Below are positions 4,294-5,160 of a stretch of DNA of 5,160 bases, piece by piece. The position numbers were made by a program, and so were the translations under genes. This stretch comes from CAZECR01 sp964510495 (GTDB lineage: Bacteria > Patescibacteriota > Patescibacteriia > Magasanikbacterales > GWA2-37-8): the NCBI GenBank assembly GCA_964510495.1, contig CAZECR010000047.1, positions 1 to 5,160 on the forward strand, written 5' to 3'. The number at the start of each line of letters is the position of its first letter. Within the stretch, counting starts at the first letter, position 1. The notes below the pieces were generated by a model. The model saw only the letters and a program-made list of their open reading frames with translations, had not been told where the DNA came from and ran no database searches.

Positions 4294-5160
4294 ATGCCTG
4301 ATAAATATACCGCGACCTGGATCTCACACACCTCTTCAAGCGATTTTTTACGCTGCCCCCGAAGCTATTACCTTAAGCATGTTTACCGCGATCCAAAAAC
4401 AAATCATAAAATAAAAGTGATGGCTCCGCCCTTGGCGCTTGGTCAAGCAGTGCACGAAGTTTTGGAAAGTTTATCAGTTTTGCCAAAAACAAGTCGCTTT
4501 TCTGAGTCACTCATTACGAGGCTTGATGCTGTGTGGGAAAAGGTGCAAGGAAAAAAAGGTGGATTTACTGATTCGGATATAGAGTACAAATACAAAGTAC
4601 GCGCTCAAGAAATGCTCCGCAGGGTAATGCAAAACCCCGGCCCACTAGCAGGGCTCGCAGTAAAAATACAAATGGATTTACCTTATATTTGGTTATCCGA
4701 AGAAGATAATATTATTTTGTGCGGTAAAGTTGATTGGTTAGAGTATCTGCCCGAAACGGACACGGTGCATATTATCGATTTTAAAACAGGTAAATCTGAA
4801 GAGGATCCTAATTCATTACAGCTTCCAATGTATCTTTTGCTGGTGAATGAATGCCAAAAACGCCCTGTAACTAAAGCAAGTTATTGGTATTTAGATAGCG
4901 GTTCCACGCTTACGCCGAAAGAATTACCTGACACAGAAAGTGCGCGTAAGAAAGTATTGGAAGTAGCCCTGCAAATGAAAGTAGCGCGTCAGATCGAGCG
5001 TTTTAAATGTCCGGAAGGTGAAGGCGGGTGCTTTGCCTGCAGACCGATGGAAATGATCGTAAACCGTGAAGCGGAATTTGTGGGAAGTGATGAATATAAT
5101 TGCGATGTATACGTTTTAGATGCTAATGAAGAAGAGAATCGCGAAGGAGTTATTTTGTAG
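4294..5160 (+). CDS. PD-(D/E)XK nuclease, RecB/AddB/Cas4-like, with probable 4Fe-4S cluster
   Basis: A complete 288-residue soluble protein ending in TAG at the last base of the window. Family members cut DNA during repair and recombination (RecB and AddB C-terminal domains, Dna2) or CRISPR adaptation (Cas4). Seen: SSSDFLRCPRSYYLKHV (14-30), the usual N-terminal motif carrying Cys21; LGQAVHEVLE (49-58) with motif His54; GKVDWLE (144-150) with Asp147; IIDFKTGK (160-167) with the Asp162-x-Lys164 core; and LQLPMYLLL (175-183) with the Gln176/Tyr180 motif. Three further cysteines, C239, C246 and C249, near the C-terminus could join C21 to hold a 4Fe-4S cluster, as in AddB and Cas4. No helicase domain is fused and no cas gene or repeat array is nearby, so Cas4 proper is unsupported. 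ATG at 4294 is preceded only by a distant GAGAG (4274-4278). Nuclease fold is firm; pathway is unknown. Confidence 0.88.
   Translation: MPDKYTATWISHTSSSDFLRCPRSYYLKHVYRDPKTNHKIKVMAPPLALGQAVHEVLESLSVLPKTSRFSESLITRLDAVWEKVQGKKGGFTDSDIEYKYKVRAQEMLRRVMQNPGPLAGLAVKIQMDLPYIWLSEEDNIILCGKVDWLEYLPETDTVHIIDFKTGKSEEDPNSLQLPMYLLLVNECQKRPVTKASYWYLDSGSTLTPKELPDTESARKKVLEVALQMKVARQIERFKCPEGEGGCFACRPMEMIVNREAEFVGSDEYNCDVYVLDANEEENREGVIL

Noticed and set aside
4164..4300. An integration site (att) at the tRNA gene with the nuclease as mobile cargo.
   Set aside because: No integrase, no repeat of the tRNA 3' end, and no clear change in base composition are visible.
2..5160. UGA reassigned to glycine, as in some Patescibacteria, since none of the six genes ends in UGA.
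   Set aside because: No in-frame TGA occurs inside any of the six genes, and glycine is written with GGN codons throughout. Six UAA/UAG stops in a row is weak evidence alone.
4294..5160. A CRISPR Cas4 gene.
   Set aside because: Motifs and cysteines fit, but no repeat array or other cas gene is present, and AddB/RecB-like proteins share the same features.

Overview
The window reads as an ordinary chromosomal stretch of a Patescibacteria (Candidate Phyla Radiation) bacterium, probably Parcubacteria-like. The support is qualitative. The Mur ligase lacks the usual N-terminal UDP-binding domain. The FtsB/DivIC-type protein ends in a Trp/Phe-rich tail. There is a compact membrane protein with a bacterial PH domain, and a TRAX-like translin, a family better known from archaea and eukaryotes. 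Genes are short and tightly packed, and start sites carry little Shine-Dalgarno signal. All six protein genes and the one tRNA lie on the + strand. Standard code fits: no UGA is needed inside any gene, and all six stops are UAA or UAG.

Layout. 2-577 is a translin/TRAX-family protein with the four acidic residues expected of an active RNase. 599-1888 is a MurE-like ligase. 1903-2535 is a two-helix membrane protein with a PH domain. These three are spaced by 21 and 14 bases and probably form one transcription unit that enters from upstream. A good extended -10 promoter (2519-2547) starts a second unit: an FtsB/DivIC-type division protein (2613-3017) and a membrane-anchored parvulin-type foldase (3039-4079). 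A hairpin with a short T run (4091-4121) closes it. A tRNA-Gly(CCC) with encoded CCA follows (4164-4237). Last is a PD-(D/E)XK nuclease with a probable Fe-S cluster (4294-5160), complete to the final base of the window.

How the genes may work together. Several products fit cell-envelope growth and division: peptide addition to a wall precursor (Mur ligase), septum assembly (FtsB-like) and folding of exported proteins (parvulin). The translin, the PH protein and the nuclease have no clear link to this theme.

No CRISPR array, insertion sequence, toxin-antitoxin pair or obvious new multi-gene system is visible. The most interesting points are: a parvulin domain that looks circularly permuted and has Asp at the position of its second active-site His; a tRNA-Gly with C instead of U at position 55; a Mur ligase whose amino-acid-selecting motif matches neither the diaminopimelate nor the lysine type; and a TRAX-like RNase in a bacterium.
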